Part shown: positions 55,133-63,623 of the stretch, in pieces | Numbering within the stretch: position 1 is the first letter of the stretch | How the letters are laid out: the number at the start of each line of letters is the position of its first letter | Program-made: the position numbers and the translations under genes | The notes under the pieces: model-generated | The model's input: the letters and a program-made list of their open reading frames with translations, nothing else | The model's database searches: none | Told to the model about the DNA's origin: nothing | Assembly: GCF_901472495.1 (NCBI RefSeq) | Contig: NZ_LR590469.1 | Location: forward strand, 3,658,001 to 3,722,000 | Direction: 5' to 3' | DNA: 64,000 bases | Origin: Yersinia enterocolitica subsp. enterocolitica | GTDB taxonomy: Bacteria > Pseudomonadota > Gammaproteobacteria > Enterobacterales > Enterobacteriaceae

Positions 55133-56049
55133 CATCATTCTCCTTGAGATTGTTAATAATATGTCAATCAAAAGTTAATTATAGTGTGAGGAGATGTTTT
55201 GTTTCTTTTTTGGGCGACAGATCACGCATAAAAGATGCTGATTTAGAGACTTACTTAATGCGCTGAGTGGTGAATCGATATCTTAATGATAGAAGAGCTG
55301 CCATCTGACCATGTTATAAAGGAAAGAAAATGTGGGCATCAGCTCATTTTTCGTGCGAAAAGAGGATATCTATAGACCGGCAAAAACGAAGAATATTAAC
55401 GCTACGTGATTAACACTCTTTGGTATTAATTGTTAACCTAAAAAAGTAATATTCATTTACTACTGAAGAGGAATTATTATTTTAATATCTTACTGTAATT
55501 AAAAATCTGTATATATTCTAAGATGAAATATGCATTGGAAAATAAAAAACGAACAGAATAAATATGCATTTTAATGTTTTTATTTTTTTACTTTAATTGA
55601 GAATTTTCTCAAAAAAAATCGACTTTGATTGCGGAATATCCAAAATAAGCGGAGAATAACCATAAATTCATTTAACAAAATACAAACAAAATAATTCACA
55701 AAAGAAAACATAATTATGGATTATGCAATAATTTAATTTCGCTCATTTTTTCTACTGACGGGTCGGGTTACTATTTGTCATTGATGTGTTTTACTTTTTT
55801 AATAACAAATATTTACTGATAATTAGTGATTACTCTGGCTGATTTCAAGCTCCGGTGTGATGTAGGCTTAGTGTAAACAAGGCTTGCAGAGGAGTGCCTA
55901 GAAATGATACTGATTTATAACGTGGACGGCTGGCGGGAGGCTGGACCATAAGTTTTATCAACTATAGCCCCGTACTTAATGATTAAGTATTCTATTTAAG
56001 ATGCTTGGTAACTTGCATTTTATGGGATGCTTTGAGGAATTTTTAGGGT
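55133..56049. other. Long A/T-rich intergenic region between divergent acs and gltP
   Basis: 917 bp with very A/T-rich stretches (especially 55430-55760). No ORF with a ribosome site, RNA gene or repeat was recognised. It must hold the acs promoters (CRP/FNR/Fis-controlled in E. coli) and the gltP promoter; I could not identify a good CRP site by eye. Confidence 0.6.
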
Positions 56050-57363
56050 ATGAAAAGTGTAAAAATAAGTCTGGCCTGGCAAATACTCATTGCACTGGTA
56101 TTAGGTATTTTGGTTGGTGCAGTTTTGCATAACCAAATTGAATCTAGAGAATGGTTAGTTAATAATATTTTAAGCCCGGCGGGCGATATCTTTATCCGCT
56201 TAATTAAAATGATTGTGGTGCCGATCGTTATTTCAACCTTGATCGTAGGTATTGCCGGTGTTGGTGATGCGAAGAAGCTTGGGCGAATTGGTTTGAAAAC
56301 CATCATTTATTTCGAAGTTATCACCACTGTTGCCATTATTGTCGGGATCACTTTGGCGAATGTGTTCCAGCCAGGGCACGGCATTGATATGTCAGCGTTG
56401 ACCGTGGTTGATATCTCTCAGTACGAAAAAACTACCGAACAAGTACAAAGTGGTAGCCACAGCCTGGTAAGCACTATCTTGTCGCTGATCCCTGCCAACG
56501 TCTTTGCCTCTATGGCAAAAGGCGATATGTTGCCAATTATTTTCTTCTCAGTGTTGTTTGGTTTAGGGCTGTCTTCATTGCCAAAAGAAACCAAAGAACC
56601 ACTGTTGAATGTGTTTAAAGCAGTATCTGAAAGCATGTTCAAAGTTACACACATGATTATGCGTTATGCGCCGATCGGGGTGTTTGGCCTGATCTCGGTA
56701 ACGGTCGCCAATTTTGGTTTTGCATCACTAATCCCACTCGCCAAATTGGTTGTTCTGGTTTACGCCGCTATTATCTTCTTTGCTTTAGTCATACTGGGTA
56801 CCGTGGCGAGATTATGTAAGTTGCGTATTTGGACATTGATTCGAATTCTAAAAGATGAGCTGATTCTGGCCTATTCTACGGCCAGTTCTGAAACTGTATT
56901 ACCGCGAATTATCGAAAAAATGGAAGCTTATGGTGCGCCAAAAGCGATTACCAGTTTTGTCGTACCAACCGGCTATTCATTTAATCTGGATGGCTCCACA
57001 TTATACCAAAGTATTGCAGCGATATTTATTGCCCAACTTTATGGCATTGAGCTATCAATCGGGCAAGAGATTATTCTGGTGCTGACTTTGATGGTGACTT
57101 CGAAAGGTATCGCCGGTGTTCCGGGTGTCTCTTTTGTTGTCTTGCTGGCAACATTAGGCAGTGTCGGTATTCCACTGGAAGGCTTGGCCTTTATTGCCGG
57201 CGTTGATCGTATTCTGGATATGGCGCGTACTGCACTGAATGTGGTAGGGAATGCATTAGCCGTATTGGTTATTGCCAAGTGGGAACATCAGTTTGATCAT
57301 AAGAAAGCTAAGGCTTATGAGAAAACATTGTTTGCACCGAAGCAAACACCGGTTCAAAACTAA
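56050..57363 (+). CDS. gltP: Proton/glutamate-aspartate symporter
   Basis: DAACS-family carrier for glutamate and aspartate in the inner membrane. 437 residues, same length as E. coli GltP. The family signatures are all visible: serine-rich hairpin AYSTASSETVLPR, NLDGSTLYQS in TM7, hairpin-2 TSKGIAGVPG, and RILDMARTALNVVGNALAV in TM8 with the substrate-binding Asp, Arg and Asn. Starts MKSVKISLAWQILIALVLG. A strong terminator follows. Confidence 0.97.
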   Translation: MKSVKISLAWQILIALVLGILVGAVLHNQIESREWLVNNILSPAGDIFIRLIKMIVVPIVISTLIVGIAGVGDAKKLGRIGLKTIIYFEVITTVAIIVGITLANVFQPGHGIDMSALTVVDISQYEKTTEQVQSGSHSLVSTILSLIPANVFASMAKGDMLPIIFFSVLFGLGLSSLPKETKEPLLNVFKAVSESMFKVTHMIMRYAPIGVFGLISVTVANFGFASLIPLAKLVVLVYAAIIFFALVILGTVARLCKLRIWTLIRILKDELILAYSTASSETVLPRIIEKMEAYGAPKAITSFVVPTGYSFNLDGSTLYQSIAAIFIAQLYGIELSIGQEIILVLTLMVTSKGIAGVPGVSFVVLLATLGSVGIPLEGLAFIAGVDRILDMARTALNVVGNALAVLVIAKWEHQFDHKKAKAYEKTLFAPKQTPVQN

Positions 57364-57404
57364 TACCTGTTCAAAACAAGCCATCATATTTTCTATTATC
57401 AGTT

Positions 57405-57442
57405 AAAACCCCCTGTTGGAGAGAGACCGACAGGGGGTTTTA
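57405..57442 (+). terminator. gltP terminator
   Basis: AAACCCCCTGT and ACAGGGGGTTT form an 11-bp perfect stem with a 13-nt loop, followed by TATTATT. The A-run on the left arm could make it act in both directions. Confidence 0.9.
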
Positions 57443-57488
57443 TTATTACTTAATGACCAAACATAAGCATGGCGATAATTTACTGTCA

Positions 57489-58121
57489 TTATTCATTTAA
57501 GCCTAAGCGGTATGACCAATGAATCAGTTCTGCAACTTTATGCACATCCAGTTTTTTCATCATATTAAGGCGATGAGTTTCAACGGTTTTCTGACTGATA
57601 GAAAGCTGACTCGCAATCATACGATTACAAGAACCTTCGGTGATCAGCTTTAATATTTGCCGCTCGCGTGGCGTTAAAATGGTTTGATTTGTCTCGCAAT
57701 CTTGGGTCAATTGGCTTAATAAAGCGCTATTGAGCGCGGGATCAATATAGCGCTTACCCGCCGCCACAGTTTGAATAGCCGCCATCAAAATTTGTTGTGG
57801 GCTTTTCTTCAGAACATACCCTAGCGCACCATTATTTAGTGTTCGACTGGCGTAGTGCTCTTCATGACGAGCAGTCAATGCTAAGATCTTCATGCCTGGC
57901 CAGCGGCGCCGAAGTTGAATAATGACATCAAGGCCATCCATACCGGGTAGCCCTAAATCTATTATGACAATGTCTGGCTCGGTTTGGCGGCATAAGTTAT
58001 ACACATCCAACCCATTCTCCGCTTCACCGACAATCTGATAGCGCGGATAAGCTGCAAGCATATTTTTGATGCCATTAATAATCAGCTCATGATCGTCCAC
58101 AATTAATAATTTTGTATTCAT
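57489..58121 (-). CDS. NarL/LuxR-family response regulator, SsrB-like, orphan
   Basis: 210 residues. Receiver domain 1 to about 120 with acidic pocket (VDDHE), phospho-acceptor Asp in IDLGLPGMDG (about 55) and Lys in YVLKKSPQ. LuxR helix-turn-helix about 145-205 (LTPRERQILKLITEGSCNRM; SQKTVETHRLNMMKKLDVHK). From memory it resembles Salmonella SsrB (shared VDDHE.IINGI, ENGLDVYN, DPALN, ETHR.NMM.KL.VHKV.EL). No sensor kinase lies nearby. Y. pestis and Y. pseudotuberculosis carry an SPI-2-like type III secretion island beside gltP, so this may be its stranded regulator (inference). Confidence 0.85.
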   Translation of the reverse strand: MNTKLLIVDDHELIINGIKNMLAAYPRYQIVGEAENGLDVYNLCRQTEPDIVIIDLGLPGMDGLDVIIQLRRRWPGMKILALTARHEEHYASRTLNNGALGYVLKKSPQQILMAAIQTVAAGKRYIDPALNSALLSQLTQDCETNQTILTPRERQILKLITEGSCNRMIASQLSISQKTVETHRLNMMKKLDVHKVAELIHWSYRLGLNE

Positions 58122-58521
58122 AAAGTTATTCTTTACCTGATGATTTAAATGGCCTCATGGGTGCCCCTTGGCCGAAATGGCCAATGGATTATCTCGTCGT
58201 GGCGAGTGATGATGATCTTTCCATAAAGTCACCTGACTGTTTTTTTAGTACGCCACAGTCAAAACTTGATATCAAGAATTATGCTGATTTCGTTACTACT
58301 CGTTATAGATTCATTTAACTCCAAAAAATTAACGGACAATTAAAGTGAATCATCAAATAATTAAATTATTTTGACGGGGCCGGGGAGATTTCAGAGGATA
58401 CCCCATGTTAGCCAAGGGAATATAAATTACAGTTTTATGAAACTTAAGGTTTATACCGGATATCACCTTGCCATATGATTTGTCATTCTTGGATCATAAT
58501 AATGATGATCGAAGGAATATT
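58122..58521. other. Regulatory gap between the two divergent regulators
   Basis: 400 bp with no gene seen. It contains a short palindrome TTGGCCGAAATGGCCAA near 58169-58185 and A/T-rich sequence around 58310-58375. It presumably has both promoters. Confidence 0.5.
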
Positions 58522-59229
58522 ATGAAATCAATACAATTTATTCTATTTCGACAAGAGGAAATATTACGTAGTGACGACGTATGTTATACCGTACCTGCTG
58601 GTAATCTAGTGATTACTGATGAGCAAGCGAGAGTATCTTCTTTTTCACAAAATACTTTTACTTCGATATTGTGTCATCCTATAGACCTTTTACCCCTCTA
58701 TAAAAATTTAGCCAGTAATATGGCACAACCGAATAAATCTCGTCTGCCACAAAACGTATATGAGCGCTGTAAAATTTTACCGGCTAACAACGATATTATC
58801 TGTGCTGCTGAGAAATTAGTTGATATTGATCGAACTTTGTCGCTGCGATTTCTTTATCTGTATTGTTTGGGGTTGGACTATGTTTATTTTTCCAGATTAT
58901 TAGAATCAATTGTAGGGACCAATAATAAATTACTGGAGTTTTTTGAGAAGAATCGCCTCAATCCCTGGACCGTTTCGCGTTATGCCAGTGAATTAGGAAT
59001 TTCGACACGTAAATTGAATTTTTTGTTTTATGAAAAATTTGGAATGTCTGCAAAACAATGGCTACTGGAGCAACGTTTGAAAAAAGGTTGTGAGCTGCTG
59101 TTATCCACGCGACTCCGTGTGGCGGATATTGCCATGGAATGTGGTTTTAGTAATCACGCCCATTTCTCAGATAGTTTCCGACGTCGTTTTCAGCAGTGCC
59201 CGTCACGCATGAGAACACTTATGGAGTAG
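58522..59229 (+). CDS. AraC-family transcriptional regulator
   Basis: 235 residues starting MKSIQFILFRQEEILRSDD at 58522, chosen because GAAGGA lies 6 bases upstream; an in-frame ATG 18 codons earlier has no ribosome site. The C-terminal two-helix-turn-helix domain spans about 135-232: WTVSRYASELGISTRKLNFL, YEKFGMSAKQWLLEQRLKKG, then VADIAMECGFSNHAHFSDSF, RRRFQQCPSRMR. The N-terminal part has no recognised effector domain. Divergent from the SsrB-like regulator; both may come from a secretion island now missing. Target genes unknown. Confidence 0.88.
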   Translation: MKSIQFILFRQEEILRSDDVCYTVPAGNLVITDEQARVSSFSQNTFTSILCHPIDLLPLYKNLASNMAQPNKSRLPQNVYERCKILPANNDIICAAEKLVDIDRTLSLRFLYLYCLGLDYVYFSRLLESIVGTNNKLLEFFEKNRLNPWTVSRYASELGISTRKLNFLFYEKFGMSAKQWLLEQRLKKGCELLLSTRLRVADIAMECGFSNHAHFSDSFRRRFQQCPSRMRTLME

Positions 59230-59238
59230 GAGAATTTC

Positions 59239-59271
59239 ATGGATATCAATACTGGATTAACTTTTGCATAA
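59239..59271 (+). pseudogene. Ten-codon gene stub after the AraC regulator
   Basis: ATG-initiated frame MDINTGLTFA then TAA, with GGAG 5-9 bases before the ATG and 9 bp after the regulator's stop. The operon-like spacing and ribosome site suggest the 5' end of a gene whose body was deleted. It is too short to identify; a chance start is possible. Confidence 0.4.
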
Positions 59272-59399
59272 CATCTAATTTTCAATACATCATCCCTTCA
59301 TTAAAGAGATAATTGGCTTATTATACGTAGATCTATTTTCTCGCTACGGCATATGAGTCTGCTCTTGTCGGCGACAATACGTATTTTGGAGGTGTCAGT

Positions 59400-60274
59400 G
59401 TGAGCTGGCCGATGTTTAAATCTCAGTATTTGGTGCGCGGCTGGCAATGGGGTGTAATCTGGCGGCTTTCTTTACCGGCATTCCACAGTTTTCACTGCAT
59501 GCCTGGTTCTTCGCGCTCGCGACGGCAGCTGGTTCCTATTTCGGTGCCAAATTCACGCTATTGCCGCTGTTTCGCATTCCGGTGAAATTGCAAAAAGTGA
59601 CAACAGCTGCGCCATTAACCCAGCACCCAGCCAGGGCTGCGCGACGTTTTCGTCTCGGCATGGTGGTGTTTGTTCTGGCGCTGGGTTGGTCATTGATTGA
59701 GTTGTTCCGCCACCCAAAACTGGGTATCGCCATGCTATGTGGAATTGGGTTTGGGCTTCTGATTGAGCGGGCGCAAATTTGCTTTACTTCTGCCTTCCGT
59801 GACCTGTGGATAACCGGGCGCACGCACATGGCGAAAGCGATTATTCTGGGGATGGCGGTCAGTGCTATTGGGATTTTCAGTTATGTACAACTGGGTGTCG
59901 CACCGAAGATTCTATGGGCCGGGCCGAATGCGGTGATTGGCGGTTTATTATTTGGTTTTGGTATCGTGCTGGCTGGTGGTTGTGAAACGGGCTGGATGTA
60001 TCGCGCAGTAGAGGGGCAGATTCACTATTGGTGGGTGGGGCTGGGTAATATTATTGGTGCCACTATTCTGGCGTATTATTGGGATGACTTTGCACCGGAA
60101 TTGGCGACCAATTATGACAAAGTCAACCTATTGGAAACGTTCGGCCCAATTGGCGGGTTACTAGTGACTTACCTGATGCTGGCTATCGCTTTTGCTGCCA
60201 TGTTGTGGTGGGAAAAGCGCTTCTTCCGCCAACAAAAAGCCACTGTATCCACTTTGATTAAGGAGCCATCATGA
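59400..60274 (+). pseudogene. yedE: YedE (YeeE/YedE-family transporter) with internal deletion and frameshift
   Basis: YedE is a roughly 400-residue membrane protein linked to selenium/sulfur-species uptake. GGAGG and GTG at 59400 encode MSWPMFKSQYLVR, the proper N-terminus. Then about 110 codons are lost and sequence resumes at 59447 in another frame (MGCNLAAFFTGIPQFSLHAW), which in E. coli starts near residue 130, and continues intact to ...KEPS at 60274. The 275-codon remainder could be translated alone only if ATG 59447 were used, and no ribosome site is evident there. It retains cysteines in GCNLAAFF, QICFTSAFRD and GGCETGWMYR. Overlaps yedF as ATGA. Confidence 0.88.
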
Positions 60275-60555
60275 GTCATTCTTCGTCAGTTGATAGTTTA
60301 GCCATTGATAGTTCAGCAGCACCTACGGCTATCGTGCCGGATTACCGTTTGGATATGGTGGGCGAACCCTGCCCATACCCAGCAGTCGCCACACTCGAAG
60401 CGATGCCACAACTGAAACCAGGCGAAATCCTGGAAGTGATCAGTGACTGCCCGCAATCCATTAATAATATTCCGTTAGATGCCCGAAATTATGGCTATAC
60501 GGTATTGGATATTCAGCAAGATGGCCCGACTATCCGCTATCTGATTCAGCGCTGA
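60271..60555 (+). CDS. yedF: TusA/SirA-family protein YedF
   Basis: 94 residues; sulfur-transfer-type fold with the conserved CPYP motif in DMVGEPCPYPAVATLEAMPQ. The core from IVPDYRLDMVG onward closely matches 77-residue E. coli YedF; the first about 17 residues (Ser/Ala-rich) are extra. The ATG overlaps the yedE stop by 4 bp. Since yedE is broken, the protein lacks its usual membrane partner. Associated with selenium metabolism in other bacteria; exact role here unknown. Confidence 0.92.
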   Translation: MSHSSSVDSLAIDSSAAPTAIVPDYRLDMVGEPCPYPAVATLEAMPQLKPGEILEVISDCPQSINNIPLDARNYGYTVLDIQQDGPTIRYLIQR

Positions 60556-60581
60556 AATGGGTAATCGATAAGACTGTTAAA

Positions 60582-60598
60582 GGCGGGTTTAATCCGCC
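60582..60598. repeat. Short palindrome, left of the 102-bp inverted repeat
   Basis: GGCGGGTTTAATCCGCC, 27 bp after yedF. It recurs with one change (C for T) at 60766-60782 on the other side of the inverted repeat. It may act as a transcript-end hairpin; no T-tract follows. Confidence 0.6.
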
Positions 60599-60636
60599 AC
60601 AGACTGCTGACAAACCTCGATAACTCGATCTTGCAA

Positions 60637-60738
60637 GGTGAAGGCCGGTAGAAGAGTAAAGCGTCCGCGCCATGGACGGCGCGGCTCGAGCCCCCAGGGA
60701 GGGGTTTACGGCGTCTTTACGATCTGCCTGTTTTCACC
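60637..60738. repeat. 102-bp imperfect inverted repeat
   Basis: The ends GGTGAA and TTCACC pair, with inner arms GTAAAGCG(TCC) and (GGC)GTCTTTAC and a core of CGCGCCATGGACGGCGCGG and CCCCCAGGGAGGGG. Probably a dispersed enterobacterial/Yersinia intergenic repeat; I recall similar sequences but cannot name the family with certainty. No coding frame inside. Confidence 0.65.
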
Positions 60739-60765
60739 GTTACGGGTACTTTGTCATTAACCTCA

Positions 60766-60782
60766 GGCGGGTTTAACCCGCC
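60766..60782. repeat. Short palindrome, right of the 102-bp inverted repeat
   Basis: GGCGGGTTTAACCCGCC, a perfect palindrome apart from the central base and a near copy of 60582-60598. It lies 62 bp beyond the 3' end of the TonB-like gene. Confidence 0.6.
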
Positions 60783-60843
60783 AGTAAGGCTTTAATCGGT
60801 TTCAAATCTGGTTTAGTTACCATCATTAACATGAATATTGGCT

Positions 60844-61641
60844 TTAACCTTTCACGTTATAAGCAATCGGCGCTATCAACTCAATCACCCCGTTGCGCAG
60901 TAGTTCGGCGGGGGGAATGGGTAACGGTTGGGCACGAGAAATCAGAATCATTGCTTCACGATCCAGCATTTTAGCGCCAGAGCTGGCGAACAACTCTGCA
61001 GTTAATACTTTTCCTTTATGATCAACAACAAAGCGTACGTGGCTGATCCCTTCCAGGCGATAACGCAAGGCTTCTCGTGGATAGCGTTTATAGCGCGATA
61101 GATGGGCCAGAACATCACTCTGCCATGAGGCTTTCCCACTGATTGCGGCTGAAGCATCGCTGGCAAAAGTCGCAGTGTTTTTATGACTCTCACCCGGTAA
61201 TGGCGCGCTGGTGGTTGGGGCCGCCTTCTCTGCGACGACTGGCAGCGGAGTGGCTGTCCGTGGTTTAGTCGGTTCTATTTTTTTCTTCTGTACCACTTTC
61301 TCCGGTCGAATAGCATGGGTGCCTTTAGCGGAGTGGGTTAATTTTGGTAACTCTTCCAGCCGTTTTTCGGGGGGAGCATCATCCGGTGCTGCCATGCTTT
61401 GCTGTAGCCCTTGGGGGATTTCACGAGGGACCGATTTGGCTTGTTGATACAGAGTCAGTTCAATCATTACCGCCGGGGGTAACACGCCCTGGGGGGCCAT
61501 TTTATTTATCCAGCCGAGCATAAACGCAGCGGCAAGCAAGTGTAACCCGACCCCCAATAGCAAGCTGATACTCCAGCGTGTCCTGGGCCGTCCGAGAGGT
61601 AAGTCCACTCTAAAGTCATGGTTATTTTTTATTATCGACAT
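60844..61641 (-). CDS. TonB-family energy-transducing protein, HasB-like
   Basis: 265 residues from MSIIKNNHDFRVDLPLGRPR at 61641; an in-frame TTG 7 codons upstream is less likely. One N-terminal membrane anchor (about 24-46, ISLLLGVGLHLLAAAFMLGW), a Pro/Lys/Ala-rich periplasmic linker (about 85-165), and a C-terminal TonB domain (about 175-262) with YPREALRYRLEGISHVRFVV and DREAMILISRAQPLPIPP. It would couple the proton-motive force to an outer-membrane receptor. Divergent from an ECF sigma/FecR/receptor set, so probably dedicated to that receptor, like HasB in heme-acquisition loci (inference). Confidence 0.85.
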   Translation of the reverse strand: MSIIKNNHDFRVDLPLGRPRTRWSISLLLGVGLHLLAAAFMLGWINKMAPQGVLPPAVMIELTLYQQAKSVPREIPQGLQQSMAAPDDAPPEKRLEELPKLTHSAKGTHAIRPEKVVQKKKIEPTKPRTATPLPVVAEKAAPTTSAPLPGESHKNTATFASDASAAISGKASWQSDVLAHLSRYKRYPREALRYRLEGISHVRFVVDHKGKVLTAELFASSGAKMLDREAMILISRAQPLPIPPAELLRNGVIELIAPIAYNVKG

Positions 61642-61648
61642 AACTGTG

Positions 61649-61672
61649 CTGCCTTCCTGCAACTCGAATTAT
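61649..61672. repeat. Fragment resembling an ERIC end
   Basis: CTGCCTTCCTGCAACTCGAA then TTATT matches the ERIC terminal segment (GCCTTCCTGCAACTCGAATTATTTAGGGTATA in pieces). The rest of the element is absent. Its minus-strand GCAGGAAGGCAG lies 8-19 bases before the TonB-like ATG and may supply the ribosome site. Confidence 0.55.
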
Positions 61673-61781
61673 TTATGATGTATTTATTTGATTAGTAATA
61701 TTTTTATTATTTTTTACCGCCAAATAACGCTTTTCTGCCAAAGGAAATAAGTGACGGATTATACAAAACAATAAAGATATT

Positions 61782-61800
61782 GATAGTTATTGTGATTATC
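61782..61800. promoter_or_regulatory. Candidate Fur box between the TonB-like and sigma-factor genes
   Basis: GATAGTTATTGTGATTATC matches the 19-bp Fur consensus GATAATGATAATCATTATC at 14 positions. It lies in the divergent promoter region and could control both transcripts. No gene is visible in the rest of 61673-62017. Confidence 0.65.
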
Positions 61801-62017
61801 ATTTGCATTTGATCGGGTTTTTCGCTTATAACCGCCAGCCTTAGAAGAGTGAAACCCTATGGTATTCACCCTCGTTTAATTCGCTGTTTTATTGCTTATT
61901 TCACCAGCCTTTTCTACCAGCAAAGTGGGCCACTGGGTAAATGTACCTGATGCCGCAAGGTTGCCGCGTAACTGCCCGTTCGCCTGCCTGAGGCCGTATT
62001 GTCTAACGGATGCATTC

Positions 62018-62560
62018 ATGGATAAACCGCCATCAAATAAAGTGAGTCTGGCCTATCAGAACACTTATGGTCAGTTGGTCAGCTTCTTTCGCAAACGGCT
62101 GGATAATGCCAGCGATGCCACGGATCTGTCGCACGATGTCTTTACGCTGTGGCTAAAGCGGGCGAAACAGACACCTGTCGAGCATTCGCGGGCATTTCTT
62201 TTCAAGATTGCTCATCGGGTATTGATTGATCATTGGCGGGCTGCGGGCAAGCAGCGTATGGCGCTGGCACAAAGCCATGAAGATGACGACGCCGAGCAAG
62301 AAATGGCACCGTCCGGGGCTGATCCGCAACATGTGTTGGAGCAGCAGCAGCGGTTGAGTCGATTGGAACAGGCGCTAAATAGCCTTAGCCCCCGCCGTCG
62401 TGAGGCTTTTCTGATGCATCGTTTCGACGGTTTATCCCAAATTGAAGTGGCGGAGAGAATGGGAATTTCTGTCAGTATGGTCGAAAAACATATCGCGGGC
62501 GCATTGCTGCATTGTAAGCGCCACGTTGCTGAACAAGGGAGTAAGCAACATGATGAATGA
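62018..62560 (+). CDS. ECF sigma factor, FecI/HasI-type
   Basis: 180 residues from MDKPPSNKVSLAYQNTYGQL at 62018; 42 further upstream codons are open but lack a ribosome site and family similarity. Sigma region 2 about 10-75 (YGQLVSFFRKRLDNASDATD; LSHDVFTLWL), region 4 about 118-170 (LSPRRREAFLMHRFDGLSQI; EVAERMGISVSMVEKHIAGA). FecI-type factors are released by a FecR partner when the outer-membrane transducer binds its ligand. The 3' end overlaps the FecR-type start by 11 bp. Confidence 0.9.
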   Translation: MDKPPSNKVSLAYQNTYGQLVSFFRKRLDNASDATDLSHDVFTLWLKRAKQTPVEHSRAFLFKIAHRVLIDHWRAAGKQRMALAQSHEDDDAEQEMAPSGADPQHVLEQQQRLSRLEQALNSLSPRRREAFLMHRFDGLSQIEVAERMGISVSMVEKHIAGALLHCKRHVAEQGSKQHDE

Positions 62561-63518
62561 GAGCCGTTCTCTGAGCGCTGAGATTGATGAGCAAGCGGCG
62601 TTATGGTTCAGCCGCAGCCAGGCTCGACGCTTAACCACCCAAGAACAACAGCAACTGGATACCTGGTTGCAATGCTCCCCCTCCCATGCGCAGGCCTATC
62701 GTCAGATGCAGCAGATTTGGGGTGATTGCGCATTAATTCCCCGACCGGCCAGTGCGCCACAGCCAGAAAAATCAACTCGCGGTTGGCGGCCCTTGCGTAG
62801 TTGTGCCGCTGGGATATTTTTCCTGTTTGCATTGCTACTGCCGATGAGCCAACTGCCCTCGTTGCTGACCAATGATATGAGTCTGCAAACCACGGATTAC
62901 AGTCGTGAAATCGTGTTATCAGATGGTACCCGGGTGCATGTTAATCGCCATTCGCAGGTTCGTGTTCATTATGCAAAAGATAATCGTCAACTCTGGTTGG
63001 ATCAGGGGGAAATTTACCTGCAAGTGGCCGCCAATAAAGCCCGGCCATTTATTGTTTACGCCGGTGAGAGCGAGGTGAAAGTGGTCGGAACCGCATTCGA
63101 TGTGCGCTACGACTTAGGCGAGGTCGCGGTGGTGGTCAAAGAGGGGATTGTCGCCATGACCGGCAGGCCGAATATGGCGGCAGTCATGCTGCATGCCGGT
63201 GACCGTGTGCAGTTGTTACCAGCGCAGAAGCGCTTGTTGCTGAGCAAAATTGCGGTGGCTGAAATTGGTCAATGGCGCAGCGGGCAATTGCTATTCCGTA
63301 ATCGCCCTTTGGGGGAACTGATCACTGAATTGCGGCGCTACCGGCCGGGTAAGATTGAATTGACCGATACCAGTTTGGCGCAATTACCGGTATCCGGTTC
63401 ACTGGATTTAAATCATCCAGATGAGTTCCTCGACTCATTACCGTTGCTGCTGGCGGTGAATGTGGTGCATGACGAGCAAGGTAACGTAATGATTTTTAGA
63501 AATTTAAATAAAAAGTAA
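62550..63518 (+). CDS. FecR/HasS-type sigma-factor regulator
   Basis: 322 residues from MMNESRSLSAEIDEQAALWF at 62550 (AGGGAG ribosome site). An N-terminal cytoplasmic domain (about 1-80, with the W...R...QLDTWLQCSPSHAQAYRQM pattern) binds the sigma factor; a single membrane helix about 88-105 (CAAGIFFLFALLLPMSQL); then a periplasmic FecR domain (IVLSDGTRVHVNRHSQVRV; VVGTAFDVRYD) and a C-terminal segment with an STN-like end (LPLLLAVNVVHDEQGNVMIF). Inner-membrane link between receptor and sigma factor. Confidence 0.9.
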   Translation: MMNESRSLSAEIDEQAALWFSRSQARRLTTQEQQQLDTWLQCSPSHAQAYRQMQQIWGDCALIPRPASAPQPEKSTRGWRPLRSCAAGIFFLFALLLPMSQLPSLLTNDMSLQTTDYSREIVLSDGTRVHVNRHSQVRVHYAKDNRQLWLDQGEIYLQVAANKARPFIVYAGESEVKVVGTAFDVRYDLGEVAVVVKEGIVAMTGRPNMAAVMLHAGDRVQLLPAQKRLLLSKIAVAEIGQWRSGQLLFRNRPLGELITELRRYRPGKIELTDTSLAQLPVSGSLDLNHPDEFLDSLPLLLAVNVVHDEQGNVMIFRNLNKK

Positions 63519-63542
63519 AAAATAGTTAATTTTATAGGTGAG

Positions 63543-63558
63543 GATAATTCTCATTATC
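63543..63558. promoter_or_regulatory. Fur box before the TonB-dependent receptor
   Basis: GATAATTCTCATTATC, an inverted GATAAT/ATTATC pair; with the preceding GAG it matches the Fur consensus at 14 of 19 positions. It lies 66-81 bp before the receptor start, between fecR-type gene and receptor. Confidence 0.8.
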
Positions 63559-63623
63559 ACGTCTTCCTTGATGCTGGTGCTTATTGGCATGGCATTGACA
63601 TTTCTTAGGGAAGAAATAGCGTG

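Noticed and set aside
55172..56049. Possible CRP sites in the acs-gltP gap (for example around 55187 and 55856)
   Set aside because: Half-sites TGTGA appear, but none has a matching TCACA at the right spacing; not listed as features.
59447..60274. Intact 275-residue YedE starting at ATG 59447
   Set aside because: Lacks a ribosome site and about 130 N-terminal residues; a proper start exists at 59400 in another frame, so a deleted pseudogene explains it better.
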